64,000 nucleotides of DNA from Pectinophora gossypiella (Eukaryota > Arthropoda > Insecta > Lepidoptera > Gelechiidae), in the NCBI RefSeq assembly GCF_024362695.1, contig NC_065404.1, positions 10,766,604 through 10,830,603 on the forward strand, in the 5' to 3' direction. Shown piece after piece: positions 12,583-24,900 of this stretch (its first letter is position 1; the number at the start of each line of letters is the position of its first letter). The notes under the pieces were generated by a model. That model was not told the DNA's origin and made no database searches. It was given only the letters and a program-made list of their open reading frames with translations. The translations under genes and the position numbers were made by a program.

Positions 12583-12785
12583 TAGCTTTTGCCCGCGACT
12601 TCGTTCGCGTGGAAGGATTTTTCCCGCTAATTCCCGTTCCCGTGGGAATTTCGGGAATTCCTTTCTTAGTGCACCTCTACGGTACCTAAGCTTCCCTTCC
12701 AAATTTCAAGTGCCTATGTTTAGCCGTTTAGCCTGTGCGTTGATATGTCAGTCAGTCAGTTTCTCCTTTTATATATTTAGAAGAT
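12583..12785. repeat. Common lepidopteran interspersed repeat
   Basis: It contains TAGCTTTTGCCCGCGACTTC and CAGTCAGTCAGTTTCTCC, phrases I recognise as recurring through many lepidopteran genomes. I do not assign its class. The rest of the gap up to Dr1 (12786-13279) shows no gene. Confidence 0.55.
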
Positions 12786-13279
12786 AAACAGAACTAGTAG
12801 CTAGTAGTAGTAAGTAAAGAAAATACATTGTGTCATAATCACTTTGGTTTTTAAGTTTTATTGTGATATTTATATGTTGGTACATCATTTTACTGAGGAA
12901 TATAGTTCCTTCAATTAATGGAAAAAATATGTTATTTACATGAATGATACTGCCAATCTTATACAGTTAGTAGATTTTATAGTTTATGTATTACTACATC
13001 ATAGTTTGATGTCCATTGATTGCAAGTGGCAAATGTGTCCATAAATTATTCAGTTTAAAATATTTGAAACTTAAATATTTTCTTTGCTTAAAAATATGTC
13101 CACTACTAAACAGCAAACTGAGGAATTTTGAAGAAGTTTTCAGATCCTAAGGGCTACAGCACATCACACAATGCAATTTGTGAAAATTCAATAATTCTTT
13201 TTTTAATATAATAATTAAGATGCAAATTGAAGCTGCATCATGCTTGGTGTGCTTTAGCCTTTGTGGTTGGGTGTAAAAT

Positions 13280-14314
13280 CTATGAGTAATCATCATCTTC
13301 TTCATCTTCAGTCTTAAGTCCCATGGTTGGTGGGACATATGGTTGTGGTGTTCCTTCAGCATTAAGTCCTTGCTGCTGAAGAAGTAACCATTGCTGTTGT
13401 TCTTGTTTCGCTTGCTCCTCACGAGCCTGAAAGTAGAAAATAAGATAATCAATTTATAGTTTAAGAACTATTTCCTTTCTTTCTTATATGAAGATGTTAC
13501 ATTCAAAACAAATAGATATGGATTTATTTAACTGTTTCATTAATTTTCATAAAGCCCCGGAGTTGGAATTAGGCTCAAAAAGCAAATTTTTGCAAAATCA
13601 AATGTATTGTATCTTACCTTGGCGAACAATTCTTGTTGTTGCCTTAACAGTTCTTCCTCTGGTATGCCAAGATTCTCAAGTCGTGTACTCTGCCTTCTTC
13701 TTTTAGCTGCTACTGCCTTGCAATCTTTGAGAACAGCCTCTGCTTCTATAGTGTAGTCACCAAATCCTAGTCTGACCAGAGCTGTATGAAAAGCATGTTA
13801 TTTTGTAAGACTGAGATGACTAGGAGAAATTAATAGAAGCGGAACGCATGTTGAGAGCTAAGGGTAAGAGGGTAATATGTCGTTTATATTATATCACAAT
13901 CTGATTTGAAGTTTACTTACACAAAACCAAAGTCTAGGTGTACAAATTGCACAACGAAAGATACGACGCATTTTGGCTTGCAATCTTGCATTGAGTAGAT
14001 GCGATGCAACTGAGTTGCAAATTAAAATTAATAATTACTATTTAGATATATACGTTACACCCTGTATACTTACCAGTGAGGACGTGCTCAGCATTAATGG
14101 TCTTTTTGCAGCTCTGGTTGCACACTTCATTAGCTTCAGAACTGAGCAGGTGAATGAATTCCGTACAACAATTTAAGATTAACTCCCTGGATTCAAATGC
14201 GACGCGAACAGACGGTACCAATTCTTTTATCATTTTATTAATGCTGGCTCTCGGAAGAGTTAATTCATCTTCCTCTGAAGGCGGAGGGCACAGTTCTCTC
14301 TCTGGGCTTCCCAT
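13280..14314 (-). CDS. Dr1: Dr1 / NC2-beta, TBP-binding transcription repressor
   Basis: Dr1 pairs with DRAP1 through a histone fold. The NC2 complex clamps TBP on promoter DNA, blocking TFIIA/TFIIB and so repressing or tuning Pol II initiation. Exons on the minus strand are 14314-14074, 13781-13618 and 13426-13280, giving 183 residues (human about 176). The histone fold runs from roughly residue 17 to 90, with LTLPRASINKMIKE, LILNCCTEFIHLLSSEANE and KKTINAEHVLTA. After it come the conserved AAKRRRQSTRLENLGIPEEE and a Gln/Ala-rich region, then an acidic tail ending EDEEDDDYS. The start is the first ATG and is short of the fold by only about 15 residues. A minus-strand ATTAAA at 13207-13202 is a possible poly(A) signal. 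The CCDC25 start lies 434 bases upstream on the other strand. Confidence 0.95.
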
Positions 14315-14748
14315 ACTTATGAAATTTTTTAATTTATTTTTACAAAAATAAACAACACGATCACGATCGAGAAAATGAACGTACAGCGAGGTTGATTATA
14401 TCAATTTGTCAGAAACAAAGGTCAGAAATGACAGACGTCACCGTCAGCTAAGCTGACTCAGCTTAGAACAGCAATAGACCAGCCTTATCCGTAGTTCTGG
14501 ACGGTGAATGGGTGTCTTCCTTTATTTATCGATGTCTTCTGTATCGATGTCTCTACGGTATCGATATTAAAATCTGGCCCAAGGACTTGGTTCCAGGCCA
14601 TAATCCTTTAAAAAAGAAAAAAAAAATGATTTGACGTTTCCATTTTTTAGGTTATAATTGGAGGATTTGAGAAAAACTTGGTAAAAAAGGCTATAATAAA
14701 ACTACTTGGGACTCCAATATTTTAGGAACTAAGATTTAGTTATAAACA
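14315..14748. promoter_or_regulatory. Shared promoter region of Dr1 and CCDC25
   Basis: 434 bases separate the divergent start codons. ATCGATGTC occurs twice (14528-14556) with a further ATCGAT at 14558-14566, close to the DRE-type TATCGATA boxes typical of insect housekeeping promoters. Function is inferred from position. Confidence 0.45.
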
Positions 14749-15599
14749 ATGGTGTTCTACTTTACAAGCAATGTCGTCTCTCCACCTGTTACATTATTTA
14801 TGGGAGCAGATAAACATGAGAGTGTGTAATTCACTTTAATTTTTTCAGTTAGTCTTTATTGAACTATTCGCATAAAAATAGTATTATTTACAGACGAAGA
14901 CCTAATTAAATGGGGCTGGCCGGAGGATGTTTGGTTTCATGTTGACAAGGTTTCATCAGCTCACGTCTACTTACGTCTGGCACCCGTAAGTTTAATCTTC
15001 AACTTTTTAAATTATAAAGTTTACCTTCTGTTTCCTAACCGAATTGAATTATTTCACAGGGACAAACTATAGAAGATATACCTAATTCAGTTCTGGATGA
15101 TGCATGCCAACTTGTAAAGGCCAACTCTATTATGGGCAATAAAATGAATGACATTGATATTGTTTACACTATGTGGGCAAATTTGAAAAAGACGCCAGCT
15201 ATGGAGGTAAGCATTTAATTTTCTTTTATTTACAGAAATGTATGTTCTGTCAGTAACTGTTAAGACTAATCACATTGTTTTACTTAGGTTGGTCAAGTAG
15301 CATTCCACAAAGACAAAGATGTAAGAAAAGTGAGAGTAGCTAAAAGATGCAATGACATCATAAACAGGTTGAACAAAACCAAGAAAGAAGCATTTCCAGA
15401 TCTGAGAATAGAAAGAGAAACACGGGATCGCCTAGAGCGAGAAGATAAAAAGAAGCTCTTAAGAGACAAGAAGGAAAAAGAAAAAGAAGAAGAAAAACGG
15501 AAGAAAGAGGAAGCAGAACTACGAAGCTATTCCACTCTAATGAAATCTGAGAACATGACTACCAATTATGATGGAAATGATTCTGATGACTTCATGTGA
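14749..15599 (+). CDS. CCDC25: CCDC25 (NFACT-R domain, coiled coil)
   Basis: CCDC25 carries an NFACT-R domain, the RNA-binding-type fold also found in the ribosome quality-control factor NEMF; in mammals it has also been described as a DNA-binding membrane protein. Exons are 14749-14821, 14894-14985, 15060-15206 and 15288-15599, giving 207 residues (human 208). The N-terminal MVFYFTSNVVSPPVTLFMG and the stretch WGWPEDVWFHVDKVSSAHVY are diagnostic. A charged coiled coil of Lys/Glu/Arg (residues about 140-180) is followed by the conserved tail ELRSYSTLMK and DGNDSDDFM. The first junction splits an Asn codon and restores the family NEDLIK motif, supporting the splice sites. The poly(A) signal follows the stop by only 9 bases. 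Confidence 0.95.
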
Positions 15600-15608
15600 A
15601 AGGAACTT

Positions 15609-15645
15609 AATAAAGTTCCTTTAACAAATATGTTTGCTTTTTATT
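15609..15645. terminator. Facing poly(A) signals of CCDC25 and QTRT1
   Basis: A plus-strand AATAAA at 15609-15614 serves CCDC25 and a minus-strand AATAAA at 15645-15640 serves QTRT1. Cleavage 10-30 bases past each signal would make the two mRNAs overlap at their 3' ends. Confidence 0.65.
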
Positions 15646-15675
15646 TTGCTAAGTTATTTATCAATAAAAAAAGAA

Positions 15676-17959
15676 TCACTTTTTATATATGTTTATTCCA
15701 ACTGAATTTAATGAATTTACAACCCAATTAGGGTAATTCCCATCAGGGTAGAGGTCGTTTACAAACTTGTGAACAAACTGAGGGAATGTTCCTTTTTCAA
15801 TATTTTCTCTCATTGTCCTCATAAGGCGCATCTGTAATGAATAAAACACACATTTAATATTGTCAATAATGACTTGATATCATAACAAAACAAACAGCCT
15901 ATATGTATGTTCCACTACTGGGCACAGGCCTAATTAACCTGAGGGGGGTTGGTAGGTGTTTTTTTATGGGTAATAGCCGGGACCAACAGTGTAACGTGTC
16001 TTCCAAAACATGGAATCATCTTACATTTTCGGACAATCAGGTGATTCAAGCTTGCAATATCCTTACCAAACAAAAGACAGTCTCCAAAGATGTCCCCATC
16101 GGGATCGAACCCAAACCTTCAGATCCATGAGCCGCAAGCTTGTTAACCATTAGACCACAAAGGCTGTCAATATTATGTCTATAAAAAGCAACAAATGAAA
16201 ACTGGGTGCCATACAACCATAAAGTTGAAGTTGAACAAATGAAAGTGTGAAAGTCAAAACACACCTGGAAAGCAATGTTGTGGACAGATATCAAATGGCA
16301 AGCGACAGTCTCAACTGTCACAATGCAGTGTAAGTAAGATCTAGTGTAGTTTTTGCAGGTAGAACATGAACAGTCTCTGTCAATGGGATTCAAATCTGTT
16401 TCATATTTCTGTTGCTTCAAGTTTAGCTGACCTGTGTTGATTAATGCACATCCAAATCTCTGAAACAATTTATTTTATTATTGCACAAAGTTACTTTAGC
16501 TTCATATGGATATATTTGACAGTCTATCCAATTATTTAATAATTGGATTTAATTTACATAATTTTATAACACATTCACTGCTTCTTTATTTTTTATTGAT
16601 TAAGCAAATACATATTATTATATATGCATTGATAAGGTCCCATTTTATTTTATTTTCTTCGGGTAACTTACAGCATTAATAATTATTAATAGTAACTGAA
16701 TAATATATATCTTGCTGCATATATATATCTATTTGAGTTGTTAACTTATCCATTTATAAATTTATTTATAATCAAAGAATTAGAATGTTTTACTACTGGA
16801 ATTTCCTTAATAATGTCACATTTTGTCATCATACATACAGCTGTTCTTGTGGGAAATACACAGTCAAACATGTCTACTCCCAGGGCAACACAAACAACTA
16901 AGTCAATGGCTAGTCCAACACCCATTAAGTATCTTGGTCTATTGTTGTCTAGGATTCCTGTGCCAAGTTTCACCATAGGCCAGAAGTCATCCTTTGCTTC
17001 TCCTCCACTGAAGAACAAAAAATAGATAAATTCAAATTTATTTTAGGCAGATTCAACCAAATTATTAAATTTATTTAAAAAATGACTATTTTACCTCAAT
17101 CCTCCGATAGCAAATCCATTTACTTCTTTAGTCATGTGTTCTCTCGCACTCTGTGTTCTCAAATCTGAATTAAGCAAGCCTTGAACTATAGGAAAAATGC
17201 TTTGTTCTGTGGGTTTCCGGTGAGCCCTCAAACATCTGTCCAGCCACCGGCTAGTTCTTTCAGTTGCTTCTTTAATTCGGTCATAGTCTTGGAATGTAGT
17301 TTGTACTACATCATCTAATTGCATTATGATGTCTGCACCTAAAATATGTTTCACAACATAAATAGTAAAAATTGGATACAAAAACCTCTATTTTTATCAG
17401 AATTTACTTTTCATATTAAATTACATACCAATACAATTTTGAATCTCAATAGATTTTTCTGGAGTCAACATTATCTCTGAATCATCATAGGGAGATCTGA
17501 ATTTGACACCTTCCTCAGTGATTTCTGCTAACTTCAATAAAGACACCATTTGGAAGCCACCAGAGTCTGTTAAGAGTGCTCGATTCCATCCCATGAACTT
17601 GTGGAGGCCCCCAGCCTTCTTCAGTACCTCAGTGCCAGGTCGGTTGCCTAAATGATATGTGTTCCCTAATATTATTTCACAGTCTAAACTTTCCAGCTGG
17701 TCTGGCAGCAGTCCTTTCATTGTACCCTGGCAAACAAATAGATTGGTACACAGGTAAGGGTAAAAATGGAAAACATTTGTAGAAAACTCGTTGAAAATAT
17801 AACGTTTATAGAGAGACTGAAATTCACCTGCGTTCCTACCGGCATAAACACAGGGGTTCTAACCTCGTAATGAGGTAACTTCATTATCCCAGCCCGAGCC
17901 CTCGACGTTTTACATTCTGCTTGTACACTAAATGATAATGCTGCTGACTTAAATCCCAT
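15676..17959 (-). CDS. QTRT1: Queuine tRNA-ribosyltransferase catalytic subunit
   Basis: QTRT1 with QTRT2 swaps guanine-34 for queuine in tRNA-His, -Asn, -Asp and -Tyr. Exons on the minus strand are 17959-17828, 17726-17429, 17338-17095, 17007-16839, 16459-16265 and 15831-15676, with consistent phase and 397 residues (human 403). Catalytic Asp98 is in LLTDSGGFQM and nucleophile Asp273 in MFDCVFPTRTA. Zinc ligands are Cys311, Cys313 and Cys316 in DCSCSTC and a His near 341 in SVHNIAFQ. FAIGGLSGGEAK and RPRYLMGVG are substrate-site motifs. The ATG at 17959 is the first in frame; a TTTTTACAG just upstream could be the acceptor of a 5' exon, so an N-terminal extension is possible. A decayed SINE sits in intron 5. 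Confidence 0.95.
15903..16169 (-). mobile_element. SINE family A, old decayed copy
   Basis: The tRNA-like head is still visible on the minus strand (GGTTCGATCCCGATGGGG type B box) but carries many changes, so it is an older insertion than the copies at 8692 and 30950. It lies inside intron 5 of QTRT1. Confidence 0.75.
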
Positions 17960-19177
17960 TGTCACTTTTGGCTGTAAAAATGCAAACGTTCATGATGTGA
18001 AAACTATATAAAATCTGAAAGAATAATGATGTACAATAAATACTATGACTGTACTAACTTTGTACCCAGCTACGGTTATATTTCAAAAAGTATTGTAATT
18101 TATGCTTAATTTTGTAATAATCTAAAAATACTTTTTTTTAATGCTAATATTTATTAATCAAATTCAATAATAATCAAATTACTAGGTAACTATAACTTTG
18201 AACTATAACTATCCAACCAAGATTTTCACGAATTTCTAACTAAAGCTGTCAAACTTTTTTTTTTAAGTATAGGTACATAAGTAGAGTTGCCGCACAATTC
18301 GGTTACATCGGTTTTTCTTATTTTTAGAACGGATTTTTTTTATTTCCGATTTGGCGTTTGGCGATATTTGAACAAAGGTCCTCGTATTTGAAGTATTCCG
18401 ATCCGAATCATAAAATAAAAACAACGTGAAAACAAAAAAGTCAAAGACGGATACGGATAGGTTTCCGTTTGTTATTCTTTGTTCTCCTCTAGTAATTTAA
18501 GTAAAAAATTTGTAAAAAATAAATAAAATAATCGATCTGCCATGTAGGATGTAGAGCACATGGATAGGCAAAGTCAATAACAAATCTCGCCAGTCTTAAA
18601 AAAAAAATGCGGTTATTAGCAGCTAACTTCACTTCAATGCAATGTCAATTGATTTGATAACTTGATTGAGTGAAAATGTCTAACCTATAATTTTACTGTT
18701 GTGCTTCAAGAAATCTTAGAATTTGTGAAGATTACTTCAAAATCTCGGATTTATATTGTGCGGTTTGATGTTTATTTAGTTAGCTTCAACGCAACTTATG
18801 TACTTTCTTCGATTTTAATTTAGCTTACAACTCAGTTCGATGATGGCGCAATCATGAAATTAAAGCACGTAAGTATTTTGAGTTCTAAGATTCTTTTTGC
18901 TTGGTTTACACTAGAAATTTACTCAATTATATTTTTTTTTACAATATTTTCGTCAAGTTGTAAAAGGTATCAAAATTATAGACAATTGCGCGATGTCCGT
19001 TTTGGCTCGTTTGACTCGCACGCTATTGCTGTCTTTACTCACACACGGGCGTACCGTATACAAAAAAAAAAAATGAATCAGTCTGGTTTTGCTCTTCCGC
19101 TGCTACGACGCTCACGACGCTGTTTGTTTCCAAATTCCTAACCCAACTTTTAAGTGCCGTGTTGATACGTGGTCATT
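17960..19177. other. Gap between QTRT1 and the transposase
   Basis: This AT-rich stretch should hold the QTRT1 promoter. At 18842-18876 a short open start (ATGAAATTAAAGCAC) runs into a good GTAAGT donor. It may be an untranslated first exon of the transposase or of the GTF3C2 gene, but I cannot connect it. Confidence 0.4.
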
Positions 19178-21375
19178 ATGACGACTTCTGGAAAACGAGG
19201 CAAGGTTCTTCGAAGTGATGCACGTGATATTGTTTATAACGTCATCAAATACTTCCAAGAAGAAAAAAATTTGGAACGGTATCATCCGTTTCAATACGCA
19301 AACGCTCGCGCCGCCATGGCCACGGGTTTATCTGTTAGCACTATTGTGAAAATAAAAAAAGAAGGTATGTAATATATTTTTCGTATTTAACAAGGGTATG
19401 TCATTAGTAACCCGCGGCATGATTTTGTACACAAGTATAGACATTAAATAGTTTTTGTGAAGAAATCTATAATTTACGAGAAATAATAAAATAACCTCAA
19501 TATTACACGATTGATGTTATTTTTTTTTAAATTCGTCCAGTTAGTGTGGAGCAGGCTAAGATCATACCTAATTCATAAAATAAGACCATGTTGCCTAGAT
19601 TGAAACGAAAGAAGTCCCGCGGCATATTGTGGAACTAAATTTGACATTTCTTATTTCTTTGCAATAGAGTTCTTTTTCGTGTCTCAAGATGGCCGCCTTT
19701 GACGTGCAACGACCTCATCCACGGGACTTCTTTTGTGGCGCGGAGTTCTAGTTTATCGCTAGTTCTTTGTTTTTCTTTTTAAGTTATTTTCGCCTAGCTT
19801 TTAGCATGCAAAAGCTCATAGCCCATATAGGCTATCTTCTGTAAAAAACAACTAATGGGAAATATTTTCATTCCATTTTTGAACTAAATCTTTCTTTTGG
19901 AAACGAAAATTAAGTTTTAATCTTATAATAAGATTTATAAGTATGTATAATACAAATTATTTCTTTTATAAAAATAAGGAATAAAATATGCTTATAAATA
20001 GGTACTTCTTAGATATTCTCGATATGTTACGGCTAATATCCGATGATAACTGCAATGTTCAATGTTTTTATTAATGCTGAGAATTATTTTTGTTTTTTAA
20101 GGTCAACTTGCTGAGGAGAAGAAGACAAGAATTCGGACACCCAGCAAAGGGAGACGTGGTCTACATAATACTAGAGTCCCCATTGACAATTTTGATATCT
20201 GTGCCATCGGAAATATTGTTAATTCTATTTACGATGTGCGTAAAGAAGTACCCACGTTAAATAAAATATTGGCATCCGCAAAAAAAGACTTAAATTTCAA
20301 AGGATCTAAAACAACTTTGAGGCGGATTTTAAAAAATAAACTTGGCTATCGGTTCAAAAAATGCCGTCAAAACAGATCGATTCTTATAGAAAAAGACAAT
20401 ATTAAAGCTTGGCGAGCCCGCTATTTGCGACGCATTAGAGAAAATGATGCATTAGGACCCGATAAAAAACCTGTGATATATATGGATGAAACATGGATTC
20501 ACGCCCACTATACAGTAAGCAAATGCTGGCAAAGTTCGAGGGATAAGGGTGTTCGAAAAAATGACAGCCCTGGCCAAAGGTGGGTAATAGTTCACGCAGG
20601 AAGTGAAAATGGTTTCGTGAGTGGTGCTGGCCTGGTTTTTAAAGCGAAATGTAAAACAGGTGACTACCACGACGAAATGGATGGCCAAAATTTTCTAAAA
20701 TATTTGAATGAAAAATTAATTCCAAATCTGCCTCCATCATGTATTCTAGTACTAGACAATGCTTCGTATCATTCGATGCAATTGGACAAAGCACCAACAA
20801 CGGCTACTCGAAAAGATGATGTAAAAAAATTTATGAAGGAACATAATATAACCTACAGAGAGGAATGGACAAAAGCAGAGCTCCTAACAGAGTTAAAGAA
20901 ACAAATGCCAGAGAAAAAGTATGTAGTGGATGAATTATTAAAATCACACGGACACGAAGTCCTAAGATTGCCCCCATATAACTGTGATTTGAACCCGATT
21001 GAGCATATCTGGAATTTGTTAAAACAAAGGGTTGCTGACAAAAATGTGGAACAGCATGAAAACAAAATTGAACAACTAACAAAAGATGCCATCTCATCAA
21101 TAACAGCTGAAGACTGGAAAAAACAAATCAACCATATTAAAAGAGTAGAAGAAACGTACTGGACACGTGACGTTACGAATGAAACGGAAATAGATGATTT
21201 CATTATACGAGTGGGTATGGATAGCAGCGACGATTCATCAAGTGAAACTGATACTTCGGCGGAAGAAAGGGACAGTGAGATGTCTGGGATTGAAGAGATT
21301 GATTACGATGACCCCGGTGAAGGGACATCAACGTCTACTAAAACCGGTGATAGGCCATCAACGTCTCAAAATTAA
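19178..21375 (+). CDS. Tc1/mariner-type DDE transposase (DD82E), one intron
   Basis: This is a complete cut-and-paste transposase, or a gene derived from one. Exons are 19178-19364 and 20102-21375, joined in phase through a Gly codon (GAAG|GTATGT to TTTAAG|GT), giving 486 residues. The N-terminal half has helix-turn-helix-like segments. The DDE catalytic domain shows Asp191 in VIYMDETWIH, Asp281 in ILVLDNASYH and Glu363 in DLNPIEHIWNLLK. The 81 residues between the last two are far more than the usual 34-39 and match the DD82E group, named Sailor in the literature as I recall. The C-terminal tail is Ser/Asp/Glu-rich (SSDDSSSETDTSAEE). An AATAAA follows the stop. I could not find terminal inverted repeats by eye, so it may be a domesticated gene or an element with decayed ends. 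The frame is fully open. Confidence 0.88.
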
Positions 21376-21992
21376 TTTGTCTATTTTGATAAATAAATAA
21401 TAATGTTTCGCTCAAAGCATTGTTTTATATTTACACCTATGTATTCTACATACTTATGTATCTCTTAACAAGCTTGAAACTAATGGGTTTTCGATCCCGG
21501 AATATTAATTACCACGTGTGGTTATAACTTTATCGAACATGGTTCGAATCTTCTCTGTGTATATTTGTTTTTTTTTTTCTAATATTTTCTTATTTTGTGT
21601 TTTGTATTGTTTTATGCGAAGTTTCGCGTATGCCGGATGCTATTACATGTAGTAACTAAAATTATAAGAAATTTCATTACTATTTACTGCTCGACCAAGT
21701 TATATTTTACTGTTGCAAGGTGGCGCTTTTTGCATACACGATATGTCAACGTGCTTACTTTATTTGTTAGTTCCTCACTTCACCACTTACTGTCACAAGT
21801 TTGTTTACAAGTCCAAGAATTTATATTTACTTCTTTAACTTTAAATGTTTAATTATTATAACTGTCATTGAGATTAATTAATTAATATTCACAAAAATGT
21901 GATAGAATTTTTAAGGTTCGATTTTTTTTTCAGTGTGTGTGAAAATTCCTTTCAGTGATTTAGGGAATTATTTTCAAAATAAACTGCTCCAA

Positions 21993-24900
21993 ATGGATTC
22001 CAAAAAGTCAGCACGCAGAAAAAGGTCTAAAACTGGTTTGAAAACAAAAACAAAAGATGGGACTGCTGAGGTATTTGTCCTACCACCAGAACTGTTACAA
22101 AAGTTGGGCATTAACTTGGGAAAAATTGACAGTAGCCAAGATTGCCCAACTATCAACTCATCTGAAAGTGGTAAATTTATATAAATTTTTTGTAATGCAC
22201 TATTCAATTATATTTCTAACAATATTAATTTACTTAGTTGACATATAGTACAGATCATTCTTAAATTATTATTTTTTTTCCAGATACATCTTTGAATATT
22301 ACACCAGCCACCTCCATAAATAATGATCTGCCTGATTCAACATTTGTACAGAAGGAAACATCTCAGGATACAACAATTTTAGAAACTGCAAACTTGATGA
22401 AAAAGTCTGTATTCCTTAGTCCTACATTTGCTGTAAATGGAATAAATAGCAGTCCAAGTCAGTTGGAGATATCAAATGTTCTAGAAGGAGAAAGAGTTGA
22501 AATAGCTGATTCAATTGGCAAAGTTGATGAATTAAATGTCACAAATACACATCCAAAAAATGAAATTGATAATGTCTCCTATCAGAAGCTGGAGCTTTTG
22601 TCAGTGAATTCAGATGTCAGCAACAATATCTTTGCAAATAATGCATATAATCATCAAATGAATACTCCAGATATCAAAAATGTGGTGCCTCTTCCTAATC
22701 AGGATACTCTCCAGTTAACCAACCATACTGATGATGTTACAAATATTGTAGAGAAAAAAGATAGGTTGATTTCCACAGATGAGCATATTCATCTGATTGA
22801 TGAAGCATATTCATCTGATTGTAGTAACAGTAACCTGGGACTCTCTGAAAATAATTACATTCCAGACATACATTCTATAAATGACGAAATTCCTCTACAA
22901 TCTTCTAATAACATAAGCATAATATCTGAAGAAATACTAAGCTCGTCACAAATTAAAGAACTTAAGAGATTGCACTCACCGAAATTATCAGATTTAATAC
23001 CACTTTCAATGAATTCCTTAATTACATCTAAAAAAATTGGTGAATGTGCTGATATTTTGATAGATCTCAATAAATATGAGAATCCCACTTGCAAACTTAA
23101 TAACACATCTTATCCTGAAGCTTGCGAAAGTGTGGAAAATATTATTTTATTTGATGAAAAAGGCAATGTGATTGAAACAGATACTAATAATAAAACAAAT
23201 AAAAGTGATATATTAATTGAAAATATTTCCGAAGCTTTAAACCAGGAATCATTAAATAAGATTGTAGATCTCTCAAAACAGACAAATGAAAACAACATTG
23301 GGGTTTCAATAGACTTCGTGGTAACAGATATAGATATGCATTTGAAAGAAAACGAGGATATCTTAGACAAATTCGTTAATGAGATAACCTCTAACGATAA
23401 CGAAATATTGGCAAAAATAGAAAAAAGCGAAGAAGATTGTATAGATAAGGCAAATACTAGTGATACACACTTGGTCACAAATGATGGAAAATTAGTTGTG
23501 TTGAATGTTGTCGAAAGTGGATTAAGCCAGTTGTTAACTCATTGTCAGCATGAAACTGATAAAGTGTATGATTACTGGAGTACAGATAATTACAAAAGTC
23601 ATAAAAATGATTTTATTAATGATGAAACAAAACATAATTGTAACAAAGGAAACAAACATACTGAGTTTGTAGAGGTAAATGTGGAAAGTGATATACAAAC
23701 ATCTGAAACCAAAGAATGTGAGAAGGAAAATGAAAAAAATAACACAAATAAAAAATCGGAATCCATACGTGATGATATTCAAGACTTTAAAAACACACAA
23801 TTTATACAGGCCGAATCAGAACCCATAAAAAATACTAATAATATAGTAGAATGTATAGGGATTACCAATAACACAAATAAAAATGCCGAATTGATATACA
23901 ATGAGAGAAATGTCGAAGAGAATAAAAGCATAAAATGTATTGAAGTAGATTCGGAACCTAATAAACATACTGGTAATAATGATTATAAGGAGGTATTTAA
24001 GCAGAATAATTCTGTACAAATTGGTATTATTGGTGATGTAGATACGACTACAGACTGTGTGTTACAGAAGCCAGTCGAAGGAAATCAGACAGATATTGTT
24101 GTTGACAAAGTAAAAGAAATTGCAATGTATTTGGCTCAAGCTGCTAAAAATCATTCGGCAGAAAGGAAATTAAGAAAGAAGTCTAACGAATGTCACAAAA
24201 TTGTAAACAAACAAGTGAAACAGAATGTTATTAAACCAAAATTATTTAAACAAGGAGTAGAAAAACCCGGTGGTCTGAATGATGTAACAGAAAAAGATAG
24301 AACTCCTAAAGTTTCCAAAACATACATTAACCATAAGAAATCTATAATGAATTGTGTTGCTACTACAGTAACATATTCACCACACACACACCCAGCTTCT
24401 TCATATGTGCAGGAAGCCCAAAATACACAGTTGATGTATAAAGCTGATGAAAATAATGGATCTGTCATTGCAGAAAACGACATTCAGACACCAGAATTTT
24501 GTGTATGTGAGGATTTTGGTAATTTCGCTTTTTATGATGCAGATTGTGATTATGAACACATACACTTTTGGGAACGCAAGAATATCGACTGTAACCGTGA
24601 AATGATTTTTAGCATTTACAATGATATCGACGATTTTGAAACGAGGCACAATGATACATCATGTCTAGAGCAAATAATGAAAGCAAACTCTTCTGAAGAC
24701 GTACATAGTATATGTTGGCACACTTTTATGAATAGCTATGAAGATAAAAAATTCCAAAGCAAAGAAACGTCCCGCGTAATTTTCGAACAAGAAAAGAATA
24801 TTATTTCACTAGATAAGTCAAGTAAAAAACCTGAGACTGACTCTTTTAATAGAAAACCAAATGATATAGAGTGCAATGTAGAGACAAATAAGGAGAGTTC

